A stretch of DNA of 64,000 nucleotides from assembly GCA_963514095.1 (NCBI GenBank), contig OY741273.1:23677046-23741045 (forward strand). Direction: 5' to 3'. Within the stretch, counting starts at the first letter, position 1; each line of letters opens with the position of its first letter. The position numbers and the translations under genes were made by a program. The notes below the pieces were generated by a model. The model did no database searches. It had not been told where the DNA came from and saw only the letters and a program-made list of their open reading frames with translations. The stretch comes from Eutrigla gurnardus (lineage: Eukaryota; Chordata; Actinopteri; Perciformes; Triglidae). Below are positions 36,708 to 51,300 of this stretch, in pieces.

Positions 36708-39344
36708 GTAAGAAATCCAAGCGGGGGTGTTGAGAGAGATGATGATAAGAAATAGTTAGGAATTAATCTTCTTAATCCCTGTCGTTACAAGCGTTTGTCC
36801 ATTACACTTTGATGCCATGGGGAGAGTGTATCTCAGCTGGGTGTCTTTTACCACTTACTGTAGATATGTGTCAGGGGTTTCCGCACCGTTTCAGCAAAGG
36901 CTTCATTAAGATAAACAGCAGGTGTTCTCAGAAGAACCATCACCCACTCATCACAATACAGCTGTAGTTTCACAGTCCTAATTATTTGCTTGACATCAAT
37001 TTAATAGCAGGGTGGATTAGCCTGACAATACCATTTTACTTTATAAGTATCCTCTGTTAATGCCTCAGTGGCCTAGTAGGAATCGAAACCTGAGCAGGTT
37101 TACCAGCACTTTTCTGGCAGAATATGTTACCGGTGTGATTAGCAGTAAATTCACAAATGTAAGTTCTAAAGTGTGTGTCCCCATTGGTCAGACTAGAGCT
37201 ATGTGTTTGCTGCTCTAATGGATTCCGCCCTTTTAAAGGCTCTTTCAACCCACCAGAGGACGGTTCATGCTCTCTGGGGGTCAAACAGCCAGCGCTGACC
37301 TCACTCATCTGCTCATTTAACCATACTATTAAATGGAAATGACCGTTTCTTCACTTGCCTGTTTTGGAGGGAGAAATGCTGGAAGTGCCCCACTACAATA
37401 AGGTTAACAAGGTCCTACCTTCCTATACCTAACATGGAAGTGTTTTGAAAGGTGACATTTTGCATGCCACAGGTTTAAGCCCTGCCGTGGTGTGTCCATG
37501 TCATGGGAAGCATCACCTTTTCTTTTAAAGGGCAAAACCAGTATGAAGTAAAACTCAGGTTATTCACTGTAACATTGTCACACAGCTGCTCTGTCAACCA
37601 GTAACTTTGATCACGCTGGTTTTCAAAGGACTATTTCTGTAGGCCATAATGTGGATATTGCAGTGATCCATTTCATTCGTCTTATTATCATTGGCATTTC
37701 AAAATGTAATAATTATTTTCTCCACGAATGCTTTAAAGGAAAACACGTTATGCCTTTGATTGGTGCGTTTCATCAAAGACGGTGCAAATGCATATTTTTA
37801 AGGATGATCCGAATGTTTTGAAGCTTCAGCTGGTAATCAACATCCAATCATGACTCGAATGCAGTGTTTGGTTTTTAAATATGGGCTTTACCTCAAAAAT
37901 CCCAAATAGCTCATGGAATAAGGAATATTAATAGCACATTAACCATTAATTATTATGAATTATTCTCAAAAGGATAGAACTGTTTGTTGTGTGTGCAGAG
38001 GAGATGGACAGACAGACAGTCTCAATACAGCCATGCTTTTTATTTTATATGTTGGCTTCAGCGACAGTCTATTTATTTATCCATTTTTTATAGGCCAGCA
38101 AATGATCATATCCGTTTTTATCGGCTATCTCTGCTGTTTCTTTGATGCGATTATTGCAGAGTTTGTAGCTGTTTTCAGGATAAAGGAAAATTCACAGGGA
38201 GAAAAATTCTTCTTGACCTTGTGTGATACATTCTATGTATATATCTGACTGAGATGTGCTTCTTCTTCTGACTGACTGACACAATTGTATGTTGCGCCTC
38301 CACCCCTCCTTGGATATTCCTCACTGAAGCTGAACGTTTTTGTTGTTCACTGTTGTTGTTAACTGTTGCAGTTTGCACCATCGTGTAGAAGTAACTGGGT
38401 ATGTTCTGGCAGGATCACAGTGTAGAAAAAAGGCAACAATGCAGTAAAAACAACAGCAAAGCAGTTTCATGGGGTGACACGTCTTTCAGCGCTGTAGTGT
38501 GATTCCTATTGTACTATATGTGTATGTGTATAGCCAGTATTCTTTTCTAAATATATGCTAAAGGGAAGACAGGCTAGTGGTTTTGTTTGCATAAGCACTT
38601 GGAATGTTGTAGTCATCTATCCATAAGCACTTTAAACACTTGCCTTTTAAAGTGTAAATCTTGCCTCCCCGTGGAGTTTGTGAAAGTGATTCAAGAGAAG
38701 CGAGGCGATGTGTAGCAGAAATGGTGAGTTACCTGAGGTTATCTTTAAAAGATATCTTCACCAGCAGCGGACCTCACCGACAAAACAAAGAGACTTATAT
38801 CAGCGAAGAAAGTGCTTTATCAACCCTGCTGACACTGTTGTGCTCCATCTCCACCTTGTTTACTATTCTCCATTGTCATATCTTACGTATGTCACCCCTA
38901 GTTACAAGGTTCATCTGGCCCTTATAGATCCAGCAGAGAACAAGACAGGCGGTAGTCATATGCGTGCACTGGGCTGCCACACTCTCCGAGTTCCAAGATA
39001 ACCACATTTCAAAGGATTTCAATTGTCTGAACAAAAAGTAAAATGAAAATGGTTTAGAACACATTATGTACAAGCATATTCAGTACAAGCCAATTAGATT
39101 TTAGAATGATACACAGACAATTTCGACTGCAGTGTAATTGCAAAGTTCAATCACTATTGAAACATTTTCAAACCGACAAAAGCACTGAAGAGATCTCTCA
39201 GAAATGTCACATCTGCTGTGGATGTCTCGATTTATGTGAGATAATAGCATCTTCCACAACTGCGTGGAAGTGAATGGAATGTGTGGAGTCTGGTCCGCCA
39301 TTGTCTACTGTGGGACTGGACAACAAATACACCAACAGTCGTTC

Positions 39345-39621
39345 ACCAAGTAGGGGGGGTTTAGCTCAGGAGGTAGAGCTGGCAACCGCAAGATTGCCGG
39401 TTCGATCCCCGGCTCCTCCTAGCTGAGTGCCTGGTGTCCCTGAGCAAGACACCTCACCCTAATTGCTCCTGACGAGCTGGCTGTTGCCCTGCGTGGTTGA
39501 CTCCGCCGTCGGTGTGTGAATGTGTGAATGAATGGGTGAATGTCAGTCATAACTGTAAAGCACTTTGGATAAAAGCGCTATATAAATGAGGCCATTTGCC
39601 ATTTTTGCCATTTACCAAGTA
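39345..39621 (+). mobile_element. Full-length tRNA-derived SINE with 8-bp target duplication
   Basis: The head has an A box (TTTAGCTCAGGAGGTAGAG) and a B box (GGTTCGATCCCC); a GTGTCCCTGAGCAAGACACC body and a tail GTAAAGCACTTTGGATAAAA followed by GCGCTATATAAATG come next, then short GCCATTT repeats. ACCAAGTA at 39345-39352 and 39614-39621 flanks it as a target-site duplication. This is the most complete mobile element in the window and is on the same strand as cntn5. Confidence 0.88.
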
Positions 39622-41325
39622 TTTCAGTATATATCAGTATTTCATAACACAGTGTATTATTTATGTGTTTAAAGTTAAGGATCAGTCACCAGAAAGTTTG
39701 TGTCCAATGAACTCTATCCAACCTCCATTTCCACCCCCCATTTCCAACCTCATCATGCACGATAATCATCTGCTATTCATATTATTGTATGATCAAAATC
39801 GAAATGTACTTTTTTAGAAATGCTTAATAGAACATTTTATTTCAGCATTTTTAATCTAAGTGACTCTATGAGTATAGAAAAACACATAATACATACAGTT
39901 ATACACGATACGGAGGTCATGGTCCTGTGCATGCAGTCGCACATAACCAAAGTCTGCAAGCTCGGCTTCCACCTGGAACCTATTCGCCGTAGACTGTTAG
40001 CAACATATGGTGAGATTAGCACAGCAAGCTAATTTGCGTGCGAGTCAACAAGACAAATGCCAGAGCTGAAAGCCAATTTTCATGTTCCTGGTCAACGTGG
40101 AGTTGCTTGAGACATGTCGCCTTTGCTCCACCATTTCTGTCTGTCTTTGAAATCTTCACTACTGCGTTTCAACTGAAACAATAACTTAGATGTACCGTTA
40201 AGCCCCCAAACTAAGTATTACATTGGGGGAAAAAACATTCCAAAAGAGCTAGCGTTCTTCCGTTTATCAATACTTTAACTAGTTTGTCAACTTTGTAAAC
40301 AAGGACTCATGCAGTTAATTTGTTTCAGTTCAGTCAATTGTGTTCATTGATTTTTGATTTCAGGATTTGGTTCCGTGGTACCTTGGGTCCGCAAAATTTA
40401 CTCTGATTGTTCATTACAGGTATCTCAGCCCTCTGATGCTATATTGACTCCTGTTGTCTTTCTGCTTTGCAAAATAATTGCCTCTCAATAGGAAGGCTCT
40501 TTCTCAAAGTTTTTATAGAGCTTTATTATGGGATTGATTTTTCTACCTTTTTATATTCCATACTTGTGTAGAGAGAACTATGTGACCGTGTATAGTTTTG
40601 TCACCACGATTGCCATTTAAGCTCGCCAAAGGTAGGATTTTCTGGAATCCAAACAATTAAAATATTGAAAGTTTCAGACAAACTTGTATTCAGACTTCTG
40701 TGTATCTGAATGGCATTTCAGGAAAGGACAGTGGAGTGCTGTTCATATTTTTACATTCAATCCAAAATGATTTTATGCAAATTCTTAAACTGCAAGTCAT
40801 TAACCTTTCAGCAATGATGATGTCACAAAATATTGTCCATTGGATGAACCATTAATTATAGTCACACTGTTTTCACATTATCAAGCTGCATTTGCAAGGC
40901 CAAGATTACGGCAGTTTGTCTGCTGTTTCCAAGTATAATGGACAGAATACTCAGCCTAAGCTTTTAAGCATGCATACTCTATGTGTACCACATGCTTAAT
41001 GGAAGCTGTTATTTCGATTAGGAATAAAACCCACGTCCTCCTTGAGGACTTGTTTCCCCCTCTTCACTTACAGGTGAAACTGTATGTATAATTAAGGCTG
41101 TGTGGCCGCTGCATGGACAAGGGTTGTGAGTTTTGATTTAACTAATCAATTTTTGGTCCTGAACATTGGGTGCTTTCAGTAACAATAAAACCTTTCCGGT
41201 GCAATAATTTCATTTTCATTTGATGGGAAATTGTACATGAAATTTGAGAAATGCATTGTAATGTGGACCACATTCATGAACATTATCATTATCCCATTTT
41301 GTCCATTTCTACCATTCTGTGAATG

Positions 41326-41463
41326 TGAGCGTAAATGGTTGTCTGTCTCTATGTGTCAGCCCTGTGATTGTGACTGGGACCCGTCCAGGGTTTGCCAGAC
41401 TCAGCTGGGATCGGTTCAAGTCCCCCTACAACCTTGAGTAGGATAAGCGGTTACAGATAATGG
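41326..41463 (+). mobile_element. Truncated LINE 3' end with ATGG tail
   Basis: AATGTGAGCGTAAATGGTTG, then GTCTGTCTCTATGTGTCAGC, CCGTCCAGGGTTTGCC, CAGCTGGGATCGG and GGATAAGCGGTTACAGATAA ending in ATGGATGG follow the order of the common fish LINE-derived 3' repeat. No target duplication is evident. Confidence 0.7.
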
Positions 41464-43497
41464 ATGGACTCTCGGTGGACTTTGACCAGCTCTCTCGTTT
41501 CACCATCCATCCACAAGCTAACAGCTGAACATAACCTTATCAATAAGTGAAATCACATGAGTAGAATAGGTGTTGCACATTTTGATGTGATTATGGAATT
41601 GTTGAATGCTCAGGAGCACAAATAAAACTTAAAAAAGTTGCGGTTTTCATAAAGCAGTGCTTTGAGATCACAACTGTCAAAACATGTCATATTTTAGTAG
41701 GAGTGCCACACTTCAAACTGGTTTTCAATATTTTCAGCAGCAGGAGCCATGAGGAGCTCCTCCCAGGGGTGTGATGCAGTCTTTGTCTATTATGGTACTT
41801 GTGACATGATGGCTTGTGTAATGGATTATTGACCTACTGTTGTCCCTGAATATTCTGAAAACGCTCACTTTGAAGACAACAGTTCTCTTGTTCTATTTTA
41901 TTTCCCTCTGTACCTGTCTCTGCTGCCTAGTCCTTATTCATCCCATAGCTATTCCATTCATGCAGCAGCAGAGAGGGCAGCACAATTAGATTCCTCTCAA
42001 GTTTAAGAGTGGGCTGGGCGGGCATCATATCGGGGGCCATTTTATTTCCTCCCCCCAGTCTGCCTCTGATTGAAATACAATGTCGCTTGGAGTGTTAAGG
42101 GGAGAATTGTAATTCAAATGTTCCTCAGCTAACTCTGGGGTATCTCAATATTAAATGTGGGTTGCAGGGAATAGAGATGTGAGGCGCTGTATAACTGATG
42201 CATGAAGTCATTTTCATCAAGGGCAAAAGAGTCATGGACTAGAACTGTGGTTGCATATGGGGAAATGGATGAATATTTGCATTCCCTACACATAGAGTGG
42301 GACTATGCAATGAATACATTGCTGTGATTGTATACTGAAAAATAAACATTGAAATATGGAGATTTGTTAGAAGTTACTCCGACGCAGCAGAAGGCTCACC
42401 GCAATTCCCAACGTCCCATCATCCCACAAAAGCCCAATAACATAATCAGTGCCTTAAACAATAATATGTGGTTGCAACTGTGCAGGTTATCGTCTTTGTG
42501 TGTGCAAATGCACAAACTTGAGGATCTATTTTTGAGTCCCACCATCAGGGACTAATGGACTTTCTCCAACTGGCAGGAGAACCCGAGTTGTCTGACAGCC
42601 TCTCTTACACTCACAACTTGAGCCCAGGAAATTATGAAAAAAGAAAAAAAGGTTGTGAATGTTGGTTCCTGTAAACAAGAGAAGTTGGATTCAAACTTCA
42701 AGTCTTGGCAGTTGAGCATATTTTGTGTGTACAATGATCAGCAGTATAATCAGTACCCGGGGATGGAGTCTTACTGTCATGCGCCACATAGCCTGAAGCC
42801 CAAATACAAAAGTTTGTTGTCATTTGCTTAATATTTTAGATACAGAACAATGTGATTTAACATCATGTCACTGTAGATTGCGTTGTACCTCCAATATGGG
42901 CGTTAAATAAGGAAAAAAAGTATGTCAACATAATAATGTAATTCACTGTGGTTTCAGCGTTAATCTGGCAAGGTTGAACCAGCTCATACAGTCTCCATAG
43001 TACACCGAGGATCAGGAAAAAGACAGGGATTTAGTCAGTAGTCCGCCGTGATAGGAGGTGAGGTGAGGTTGCATATGATGTATGGATTGTTCAATCTGTA
43101 ATGATATTCCGCTGAATAAATGGTCTCAAGCATAATCAGCTTCAGTCAATATAATCTCCCTGTGAAGGTCTTCATTAATCTTACAGGCTATGGCTAATCA
43201 TGTCTGTCTACTTGAGTCCCCATGAGCGTCTCACGTACTTACTGTATGTTATTCTAATTACATTTCCGTCGTCCAGAGGCTGCAGACAAGCCCAAGACCC
43301 ACAGTGTCTCCTGCGCTGGACCAACCCAGTGACTAAGCACCAAGTAGATCAGGGCTCAACATTAACCGTAGCCAGGTTGCCATACATGACTTAGTCCTTA
43401 TTCTTTAATTCCTTGATTCACGGCTATTGCTGATGTGGACGGCAATGAACAATTATAATTAATGGATTTAATTTGTGTTGATCTTTAAGTCATTTTA

Positions 43498-43620
43498 TAA
43501 CACACTGAATGTGTTAAATGTGCGAGCACATTGTGTTAAAAGCAACACAAACTGCGTTGTACTTGATTAAACACGCCGGTGTGTTAATAATTAACACATA
43601 ACGTATTCTTTTTAACACTG
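43498..43620. repeat. TAACAC/GTGTTA-rich hairpin-forming repeat
   Basis: Six copies of TAACAC or GTGTTA in about 120 bp, including two short palindromes: AACACA-5 nt-TGTGTT at 43499 and GTGTTAATAATTAACAC at 43581-43597. It is similar in style to small fish MITE-like repeats. Confidence 0.5.
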
Positions 43621-46600
43621 TTGTCTGTTTCGAGAGTTTCACAAGGGAACAGGAAAGTATGGCTTTCTTTTTTCAAGTGTGAAATGGCTCTCATCTGCTT
43701 TAGTGATGTTATCACGATGGCGATGTTAAGACCTGAAGCGATCACTGATGGCATTGTTCTCCAGCTCCCTAAAATGCAGCAGGTGCAGCCTTTTCAAAAA
43801 CAGTGATTTTGGACCCTCGAAAGATAGGGATCAATGGGATCTGCAAGGGTCAGTGCTTTTATCAGATGAAGGTTACAGCTGACTGGAGCCTGTCGACTTC
43901 AATAGCCACACAAACAAAAAAATACTTATTTTAAGTATTTAAGCTTTTGTATTCGTGAGGATTTAGCAACAGTCTGCACTTTCACTTGACAGAACAATAT
44001 GCAACATGTGTAGCCTCTCATTGACAGACTGGATGAACAGTGCTCTGCCCCTGGTGCCTCCTCAATGTTTTAACCTTCTCTATAGTCTGCTTGTTTGGTA
44101 ATACTACTGAGGCACACAAAAAGGAAAACTGTAACAACGGCCAGCAAACTGTAAAGGAGTATCCTACCAAGCATGACATGCATCTACAGAGTCAGAGTGA
44201 TGAAGAAGGCAAACAATATTGTGACCAGAGGCCCGCCGCTGCCTCCTCATTTAAATAGTGTCCTCTGGGTAGTATTGCCCCATCTATTCACCTCATATAT
44301 GTATTTATTTATGTATGTATTTATGGCTTGTGGGACAAATGAGTCACTGGATCTCCAGACGGGGTTAACGACACCACAGTTGAATTTCAGCCTGCGTGCA
44401 CTTTTTTTTTTTTCAGAACAAAAGTGTTGAAACAGAGCAGCTGATGTTGGGAGGGACAGCGATAAATAAGCGGACTGTCGAGTGTTTCAGTGCCGCCACT
44501 CAACTCCGTTCACATGGAGAGTGTGTGTGCAAAGCTCCGCCCTCGAGTGAAACGCAGGGATCAAAGGAGAGGAGAGAGAGGAGAGAAACGAGCTCGACAG
44601 CAAATGACGGCAAAACACAGTTGAAGACTCGCACTGAGCTAAACTCCCAATTATGTTCTGGTCCTTCCCATCCGCATTGCGATTGCAAAGTTCCACATCT
44701 AATCACATCACAGAACATTAAAACTCGGCACAAACGCTTTGATTACCCACAGTTATCAATAGTCCTGTGGAATTCTTTATGGTTCTGGTCTAAATCTGCA
44801 GTGAGGGGTTGCTTTAACGCTAGTATTGCTGGTGGGTTTGTGTGATATCACTGCTCCTTGTCCAGTATTGCTTTAGGCTGGGCATGAAGGTTTCATTTTG
44901 ATTCACGGTGCTGTGACTCACTGAGAAAATGATTTGTATTGTTACATGTCAATCTTTGCTTTTTGTTATTATACATTATGACCGCATTCAACCCATTCTC
45001 AGTAATTGTCTCTATATTATGATTTATGACGATGACAGAAGGATGCTAACTGGCATGTTAGCGTCTCGATATTGAATGGAATACTGTAAGTGAAACTAGC
45101 CTTTTTGCCCTGACAGTATTTTCAACCTCGACTAAATAAAGCCAGCGTAGCTGTCATCTTTGAATAGGATCATCGTATGTGATAACAGGATGTTTCCTTG
45201 ACGTCACTGGCTGCTTTTCTCAACCAAACTGCAATTGTTAGAGAGATGCTGAGTTCTGCTGTCATAAATAAAGGTACAGCAAAAACTAGAAGCCTAACGT
45301 CCAGTCTGCTGCTGCTGACAGTTCGATTCAGAACTCTGCTGTCATTTAAAATATGTTTTCAGTGTGGGAAAAAAGTATGATTAGTGGGACAATAAAGAGT
45401 TAATAATTTAACATGATTAATCATCAATTAATCCTCATATGATGGACGTAAAATATGATATGGCCGGGGAAAAACTGGCTAAACAGAATTGCTCAAGCAG
45501 TCAGTGGACATTGGAACAGAATTATAACACATTGCTAAAATTGCACAAAAAAAATAAAATAATAAATACAACAATGTTTGTAATGCAAAAAGTAAACACG
45601 CACAGATTAATTAAACATATCCAAAAATGAGAACAATAACTAGAATAAACGGACATTAAACCTGGTAATTTTGAATCAAAACATGGCTTTTGAGAAATTA
45701 TGTAGATTACTGAATACAGCAACTAATTAAATATTAAGAAACCAATTGTTCAGCAAAACCATTGTTCAGCATCTTTAAAGCTGATATAGCTACATTTTTT
45801 CGATTAAAGTGGCATTGCCATTCACCCAAGGGGTAAAACAGAGAAGTACTCTTCCTACACTTACATATGTTGTTGTTTTATTACTTTTCCAGCTGTCAAG
45901 GGAAATAGTGAAAGGCTCTGCATTGTTGAGCTAACGAAGTGTTGGCATCAGCAGTGAGGATGTGGTGCACGCCTCAACTGAGCTGATTGCCAGCAAGATA
46001 AATGGTTTAACTGGCTGCCAACCAGCTGCTAATTGCTTTGTCTATCAATTTTCAAACTCACAATACCTTTAACTTCAAACGGAGTTCCATATTTTGCATC
46101 TCCTCATAATATGCAGTACAGTAATTTCACACTCTCCATTTTTGCAACTGACAAGTCCCCAAGGGCACATAATTATTCCTCAGTTTTATTCAGTTCTTTT
46201 ATAGCACTTTATCATGTACTGCAAAACACTTCTATCCTCCTTCCTTGCTTCATCCTCCAGATTAGACTTTTGCTAAGCTTCAAGCATCTCTCCTTTAAGG
46301 ATTATATCTGAACAGGAATGGCTCCACATCATTTGTGTGAGCTGTATTGGAAAATATGTATTGATGATCAGCTGTCGTGGGTGAACTAATTGTGTGTGGC
46401 ATGTTGAGTAGGTACATTTAGAGTAGCATCAAAGAACACACTGGCATATCACCCTACATACATTTGATCCCATTTAAATGTTAGTAGAAGAATAGAGTGA
46501 CATTGATGATTTGTGAAGTCTACATTACAGAGACGATATCATTCTGAACCTCCGTGGACTCAATTTAAGACTTTGATGACAGAGATTTTCAGAAGATGTG

Positions 46601-48154
46601 AAGTCTCTGTTGTACTTTGTGAGAAATGCATGTTTTCATCTAAACCATTGTAAGGGCCTCGCAATCCCGAGTCCCTCTAATGGCGACTCGATGCTCCGGA
46701 GAAACAACTGAAAAACTACTCGGAAGTCAAAGGGGAAAGACTCCAAGCATCGTTCTGGAAATACAGAGTAAAGACGTGTTCACATAAGGGTATTTATTGA
46801 TAATTTATTTTTAACAGGTGTCTTGGTGGTGATTTGGTAAATTATAATCCCATTGAGAGAAGTTTAAAGATTAATTGATATAGGCTCACCGAGGTTTAAG
46901 AGCTTGAACACCTTGTTGCTTGGATGTGTGATTATTCAGCGCGCAACCGTTTGCACATACAGCCAAAAATCTGTCAAGTGCGACTAAACGTTTCCATTGG
47001 TCGCACGGGTAACGCCCGACATTTAGCAGGTGTGTGTTTGTGCATCTGTACTCCACCTCAACCTAAAAGCATTCAAAATGAAGACCACCATTGATTGTTC
47101 TGTCGTCAAGAAAAATGTTGGCGGTAGCCGCTCCACCACCTCTCTCCCCGCTAAGATGCTTAATCCTGACCAGAGGCTCTGGATTCATTCCAGAAGGAGG
47201 GAGGGGGGACCGAGCGTTTGTGAATTCAATAACATGAGAAGAAGTTCACCGTTAATGTTTTCTCGCCAACAGCTGATCTGCTCCGAGCGTCATCACTCTC
47301 TCTCCCTGTGGCTCAACCATGCACTCGCTACCCACACACACTACGCTACCCTCAAACCAGCACAATACATAAACATGTGGAACGCACTTGAACCCGGCCT
47401 AAGCCAGTTCTACACGGCATTACTGCGAACATCAAAGCTTGGCATGTTGTGGCATTTTACATTTCGGTTTGGACCGCCTATTCCGGCCCCCTTCTGACCC
47501 AAAATTGTTGGATGAGAGATGAGTGACCTCATCTGACACCATTTATCTCCACCTTTTATTCCTGTTGACAATCATTTGTGTAATGGGTTAAGAAGGTACG
47601 AATGTGTATAGAAACTGACACAAATGCTAAAACTTAAAGGGTGTTACCATGGCGTGTACATTTTTGAGAGAACCAAATAAAAAAAAATAACCCTTAATAA
47701 AAATGCCCCTTAAATACACAACTGATACTGTTGTAATGTTTAACATGCATTTGCTGCAGGCAGTAGGACATGCATTAGAGGGTTTTCCACCCATCAGAGC
47801 TGTGACACCTCCTCATCTTGCTGACTCCACTCTTTGTTTCTGTTCAGCAAGATTCCCGCCTTGTAAAATGCTACTTTGTTGCTAATTGTTCCTCATACGG
47901 TAGTATAAAACCGGTTGACGCTCATCAGTTTCACAAAGGAGGAGGATAGTACAGAGAATAGTTCTACCAATTAAAGAGACATTTGCATAATTCGGATTTA
48001 AGATACTTTTCCAATATTTTTCGAAAACACCTTTCTTTGGGCTGCTCTGTGAGGAGTAAAGAACTCAAAATCACGACTATTGACAGACAGGTGTTATGTG
48101 TAATAACAGACCAACGTGATACATTTGCTGATGTAACTTCACCTTTTCTTCCAG

Positions 48155-48361
48155 ACTTTGCCAGAGCTGTTGCAGCACGGCCGATATCATATGCAGCAGT
48201 ATTAAGAATGAAACCGGACAGCTCGTCAGTGCTCAACTCGCGCAGCAGACCCCGACAACACCACAGTGGTGGGCCGGCGACTCCTGACTGGCCTGCTTTC
48301 TCCAGTCATCCCCTGTCAGCCCTGAGCCTGTTCACCTCTCAGGAGGACTACAGGAGTGAAG
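48155..48361 (+). CDS. cntn5: Contactin 5 N-terminal linker exon (residues 19-88)
   Basis: The acceptor is CTTTTCTTCCAG ending at 48154 and the donor is GAAG|GTAAAA at 48361/48362. The exon is 207 bp, phase 1 in and phase 1 out, so it could be skipped without a frameshift. It encodes a low-complexity linker rich in Ser, Arg, Pro and Ala. The stretch SYAAVLRMKPDSSSVL (residues 30-45) aligns with the SYAALLRIK...SSSSL stretch I recall from mammalian contactin 5; the rest is weakly conserved but keeps the Ser/Pro character. There is no domain, cysteine or membrane segment. Contactins 3, 4 and 6 go almost directly from signal peptide to Ig1, so this exon is the best single argument for contactin 5. 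Its function is unknown to me; a flexible extracellular spacer is a reasonable inference. Confidence 0.85.
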
Positions 48362-51300
48362 GTAAAACTAATGGTGCAGTCAAACCAACAGTTCGTTTGC
48401 CCTTGTTTGGGCCAAAATGGAAAAGTTTAGCTTTTTGGTTTATTTGACGTTCACACAAACTGTACATAGGTCAAATAACCTCACAAATAGCTAACTAATA
48501 CAGGGTTTTTCCTGCATAGAGAATTCAACAAATTTCCGTAAGCTCTCAACAATCTGATGTTTTCATGGAAAACCCTATTTTCCATAAAGGATCGACGGGT
48601 TTCTGTCATTTGTAACAAGACAGATTTTCGCAGTGGCGCTGGCACTGTATTGTAATTAGCCCAGTGCAGCTGGAATGGTGCTTCTAAAACAGCCAAACAG
48701 GAAGAAAAGAGCTGTCTGTTTTTGTCTGGATCACAGCAAAGCAGGCACGTTTCCCTGGGTAAGACACCAAACACAGCCAAAAAAAACCAAACAAATCACT
48801 GAAAAAAATATTTCTAAAACCAAACTTTTTTTCTGACCCCTTTTTCTCAAATTCAGCTAAATTACATTTTATTAATTCAGCCCAATATCACTAAACGGCT
48901 CTAAAATCACAGACGGCTCTAAAATCTGTACATACAATATCCTTTTCCCCCGGACCCTGGCGTTGGATATTCACCTGCTGACGTGTCCATTAGTCAATGT
49001 TTATGAATGATATTCAGAGCATTAATATAGCAGCAAATCATGTTTGCCTATATTGCTGTTGTTTGCACTGTAGCTGTTAGCAACATTAGCTCAGCCGTCA
49101 CCATGTTGAGAGCCATGTGGAGGCAAAAGATTTGCTCTGAGGATCCAATTTAGTATCTTTAAGAAAACTGGAACAGCTGAATATAATCATCAGTAAAGAG
49201 CTGTTCGGTTTATTATCCCAACTGTCAAATGTCAGCGTCTGCCTCCTTCCTGCCTCCATGAGTGCTTTGCAGTTGCGTGTCATTTCCTGTCATTATTCCC
49301 GGATTACATGGTGAGCTCTGACCGACTGCATTGTTGTCACACGCAGGACTGAAACCTGAGATTTCAGGTCGTTTTAGCGCAAGTGTCACCGAGTTCAGAT
49401 GACATTGTTCTCATCTGTCAAAATGGACCAATTTAAAAAGAAAAGAAAAACACTCCCCAAAAAGTATTGGTGTGACTCTGCTCTCTGCCAACTGCCATCT
49501 CCAGTCTCACGTTGTGTTTGCACACTTCCTGCCTGTTTACATTCGGTCTGGAAATGAATCTCACCTATCCATCATCAGTGTGCGTGGTCTACAGTGACCA
49601 GGGCCGTGCCCTTTGCAGAATTGGAGTGGGATTATGGCAATATCCAGCTCTCTGTCTGTTCCTGTCAGTATGGAAACTATAGACATGATGGATATCTTTG
49701 TCAAAAGGGAAAATTGAATATCCCAAACACAGCATGGAAGCGCACTGTCGTAAATCCACATGGGTCACTTTCTTCCATCCTGTATTACAGTATGAATAAT
49801 TCTAGAGGATATAATGACACATAGATGCTTTACAATATGATTCATCACATCATAAAGTAGCTGCTGAATAGGCAGAATGGATGTGAGGAGACATTAAAAA
49901 CAGGCAGAAAATACGGATCACAAAAAAACGTTTTGTAATTTTCTTTTTCGGTTTCAGTCTTTCCCTATTCCTCCGGTTGAAGCTCCCTGCACGTCTGTTT
50001 TACTTTCTGACAGCATCATCACTATATAGCAATGAAATGACTTACATCTCTGTAACCAAGGTGAGAGTAATGTCTCTCCATTGTCAGTGGTGACACGAGC
50101 ATTATACCAATGCACTGGATTGATGTCAGAGGATGAAATGAATGCCAAAAAGTAAGAGACCTTTGGTGCCTTAAAGGGGATGCTGGTTTTTTGTGTGCCT
50201 GTGATTGGCAGATGGTCATGGCACTTGAAGTGGAATGATTTCTGCTTGTATGTTTTGTATTTTATATATCAACATAGATCATTTCTCCTTATTAAAATCT
50301 CTTTTTTTCTCCCATCCACCCTCTCCAACTTTTTTCTTATGGTCACAAAATGTGTTACAGGTGGTCACAAGCAATAATTAAGCAATAATTAAGCAATTAA
50401 CTGTCCTAAAAAAACCCCGAAATGAACGAGTCACTTTGATGCTCCTATTTATTGGATGTTTGGACACCTCCAAATGCGTCGTCAGGCTCATACGGCAGTA
50501 ACTTCTCAAGGGAAATACGATACCCGTGCTTCAATTGTCCATTCATGAACTATTTTAAAATTATAGATATTATCATTATTATAATAGTTATTTTCACGTG
50601 TCACCTGGAGCAGAAGGAAAGTGTTTTTCTATGTCAGAATACAGATGATATTCGTTTTGTCATTTTGGCTTTGTGCTCCTGCACACTGGATTTAAACTGA
50701 AATGATAACTTTCGGGTTAAACTGCCAACGTTCAGCCTTTATTCCAGGGTATTTACATTCCCAACATTGTGGGAACTGTCCTCATTTTTACACTTCATCT
50801 CCCGATTTTAGGTGAACGAAATTAATTGGAAAATGTGACAAAAAGTGGAATTGGAAGTCATCATATTTAATGATACATACGGTAATGCAGTCTGCCGTTA
50901 ATGGCTGCCAGTCAGCTGTGACCCATACACACGAGCAGACGTTTGGTATCTTCTCTGCTGCGAGTAGATTAACTCACAATCTATTGTTTCATTTGAAATA
51001 GAAACTATTTCATCATCACCATGGCCCCGCTCCACAAGTTAAACAGGGACAGATGGAGCTTCCTGTTGAATGTATGTACTTGTACTGTATGGATGGATAG
51101 ACAGAGAGCTGTGTACATAAATGTACTAGATAAATAAATGCGTGCGCTAAATTGCTGTGCTTCATATCCACTACAACTTAATATTTGATCAATTTCCTCC
51201 ACTGATTGGGGGTATTATTTCAAATGCTTTTTTATTTCCCTGCAGAGCAGTAAATCACTGACAGAGGGTTGTTGGGATTCTACATACGCTGAGAGAAAAA

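Larger units (their letters stand above)
36708..48154 (+). other. cntn5: Intron of cntn5 between signal and linker exons (11.4 kb)
   Basis: No supported exon on either strand. It holds the SINE at 39353, the LINE tail at 41326, the TAACAC-rich repeat at 43498 and a T12 run at 44402. Open frames at 44396-44845 and 47030-47497 have no recognisable motif. The remainder is unremarkable. Confidence 0.85.

Noticed and set aside
39361..39420. Functional tRNA gene
   Set aside because: A and B boxes are present but the sequence continues into a SINE body and tail with a flanking target duplication.
44396..44845. Alternative promoter or exon suggested by a GA-rich, CpG-containing stretch
   Set aside because: CpG density is modest, no donor joins it in frame to the next exon convincingly, and there is no independent support.
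47030..47497. 155-codon plus-strand open frame
   Set aside because: No recognisable domain and no acceptor or donor defining an exon.
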